DNA of 64,000 nt, from the NCBI GenBank assembly GCA_023512835.1, contig CM042091.1:4716348-4780347 (forward strand), given 5' to 3'. Position 1 is the stretch's first letter; each line of letters begins with the position of its first letter. Below, piece after piece: positions 63,431 through 64,000 of this stretch. A program made the position numbers and the translations under genes. The DNA comes from Taxillus chinensis. Taxonomy: Eukaryota > Streptophyta > Magnoliopsida > Santalales > Loranthaceae. The notes beneath the pieces are model-generated. The model was given only the letters and a program-made list of their open reading frames with translations. It was not told the origin of the DNA and did no database searches.

Positions 63431-63976
63431 ATGGAGCAACCGCCGTACGCCGGAGATTACCAGACCACGCCCCCGGGGCCTGCCGCCGGAAGAAGTGGAG
63501 GCGGCAGACATCCGGTGTACCACGGCGTCCGGAAGCGGCGGTGGGGGAAGTGGGTGTCGGAAATCCGGGAGCCGCGGAAGAAGACGAGGATATGGCTGGG
63601 CTCGTTCCCGACGCCCGATATGGCGGCGCGTGCACACGACGTCGCCGCGTACTGCCTCAGGGGCAGCAACGCGCAGCTCAACTTCCCAGACGAGGTGGAG
63701 CTGCTACCTCGTCCGCTCACTCCCGCCGCTAGGGACATTCGGGCGGCAGCCGTCGAGGCGGCGCATGCTGGGGCGTCGGAGAAGAAGATGAAAGGCGACG
63801 ATTTCTGGGGAGAGATTGAGCTTCCGGAGCTGATGACGCACGGCGGCGGGAGAGAGAGGTGGCCGGACACGTTGATGGGTTGTTGCCCTGTGAATGCTGG
63901 AGGTGAAATTCATATTTCCCATTCTGACGAGGATGGTGACAATACTATAATATACGGTGCGTCTCCAACGACGTGA
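63431..63976 (+). CDS. DREB-type AP2/ERF transcription factor (A-4/ERF023-like), intronless
   Basis: 181 residues ending in TGA. A single AP2 domain spans about residues 29-86: [40 protein letters not shown], then [16 protein letters not shown]. Val42 and Glu47 are the DREB-type positions 14 and 19. [20 protein letters not shown] after the domain is typical of the TINY/A-4 group, and the C-terminal [11 protein letters not shown] is the acidic motif of that group. Members bind DRE/CRT and sometimes ERE elements in stress and hormone responses. The usual Arg of YRGVR is His31 here. Position beside a bHLH13 gene points to ERF023 (At1g01250) as the nearest Arabidopsis relative (recalled, unverified). 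Two ATGs at 63414 and 63423 are in another frame; ATG 63431 has G at -3 and +4. Confidence 0.92.
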   Translation: MEQPPYAGDYQTTPPGPAAGRSGGGRHPVYHGVRKRRWGKWVSEIREPRKKTRIWLGSFPTPDMAARAHDVAAYCLRGSNAQLNFPDEVELLPRPLTPAARDIRAAAVEAAHAGASEKKMKGDDFWGEIELPELMTHGGGRERWPDTLMGCCPVNAGGEIHISHSDEDGDNTIIYGASPTT

Positions 63977-64000
63977 GCCACCAGTGATCGGCTGTGTTTG

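Noticed and set aside
63457..63870. 137-codon minus-strand frame and plus-strand frame from 63414 across the AP2/ERF gene
   Set aside because: Shadows of the GC-rich AP2 coding region; the 63431 frame alone carries the AP2 domain. The 63414 frame is kept only as a possible upstream ATG issue.

Overview
The window is nuclear DNA of a dicotyledonous flowering plant, probably a core eudicot. It has spliced genes with GT-AG introns in AT-rich intergenic DNA, plant-only gene families (SINAT RING ligases, a JAM-type bHLH, a DREB-type AP2/ERF) and plant transposon families. No bacterial or organellar block was seen. I did not identify the species.

Six genes are supported. Five lie on the minus strand: an EMB1703-like plastid protein (234-5073, five coding exons), a SINAT3-like E3 ubiquitin ligase (8011-10891, three exons), a UVSSA-like VHS/DUF2043 repair scaffold (20157-22662, two exons), an intronless secreted A1 aspartic protease (29237-30718) and an intronless bHLH13/JAM2-like jasmonate repressor (48265-50097). 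The sixth, an intronless DREB-type AP2/ERF gene (63431-63976), is on the plus strand. All six look complete and intact. Exon junctions were placed by matching GT/AG sites to reading phase and to remembered family sequence; phases close exactly in every multi-exon gene.

The genes do not form a pathway. What links them is conserved order. From memory, Arabidopsis carries EMB1703, SINAT3, the VHS/UVSSA gene and an aspartyl protease side by side at At3g61780-61820. It also carries an ERF, bHLH13 and a related aspartyl protease at At1g01250-01300. The window joins both sets in one interval, as expected if it keeps an ancestral order that Arabidopsis split between duplicated segments.

The remaining roughly 80% is intergenic. 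Best-supported elements: a 615-bp hAT-type element with a perfect 8-bp target duplication (11863-12477); a 327-bp Tourist-like MITE with TAA duplications (18612-18938); a 1.19-kb Mutator-like element with roughly 180-200-bp inverted repeats around a GC-rich interior (59821-61008); a cluster of five related MITE-like units (52.0-54.35 kb); a decayed Ty1/copia element (44.09-46.7 kb); a CTCGAG-rich repeat in two tandem copies plus an inverted partial copy (38.4-39.45 and 33.97-34.25 kb); SINE/tRNA-derived pieces; and several GC-rich islands and microsatellites. No wholly new system was found. The most promising items are the synteny, the Mutator-like element with its possible captured DNA, and an Arg-to-His change at a DNA-contact position of the AP2 domain.
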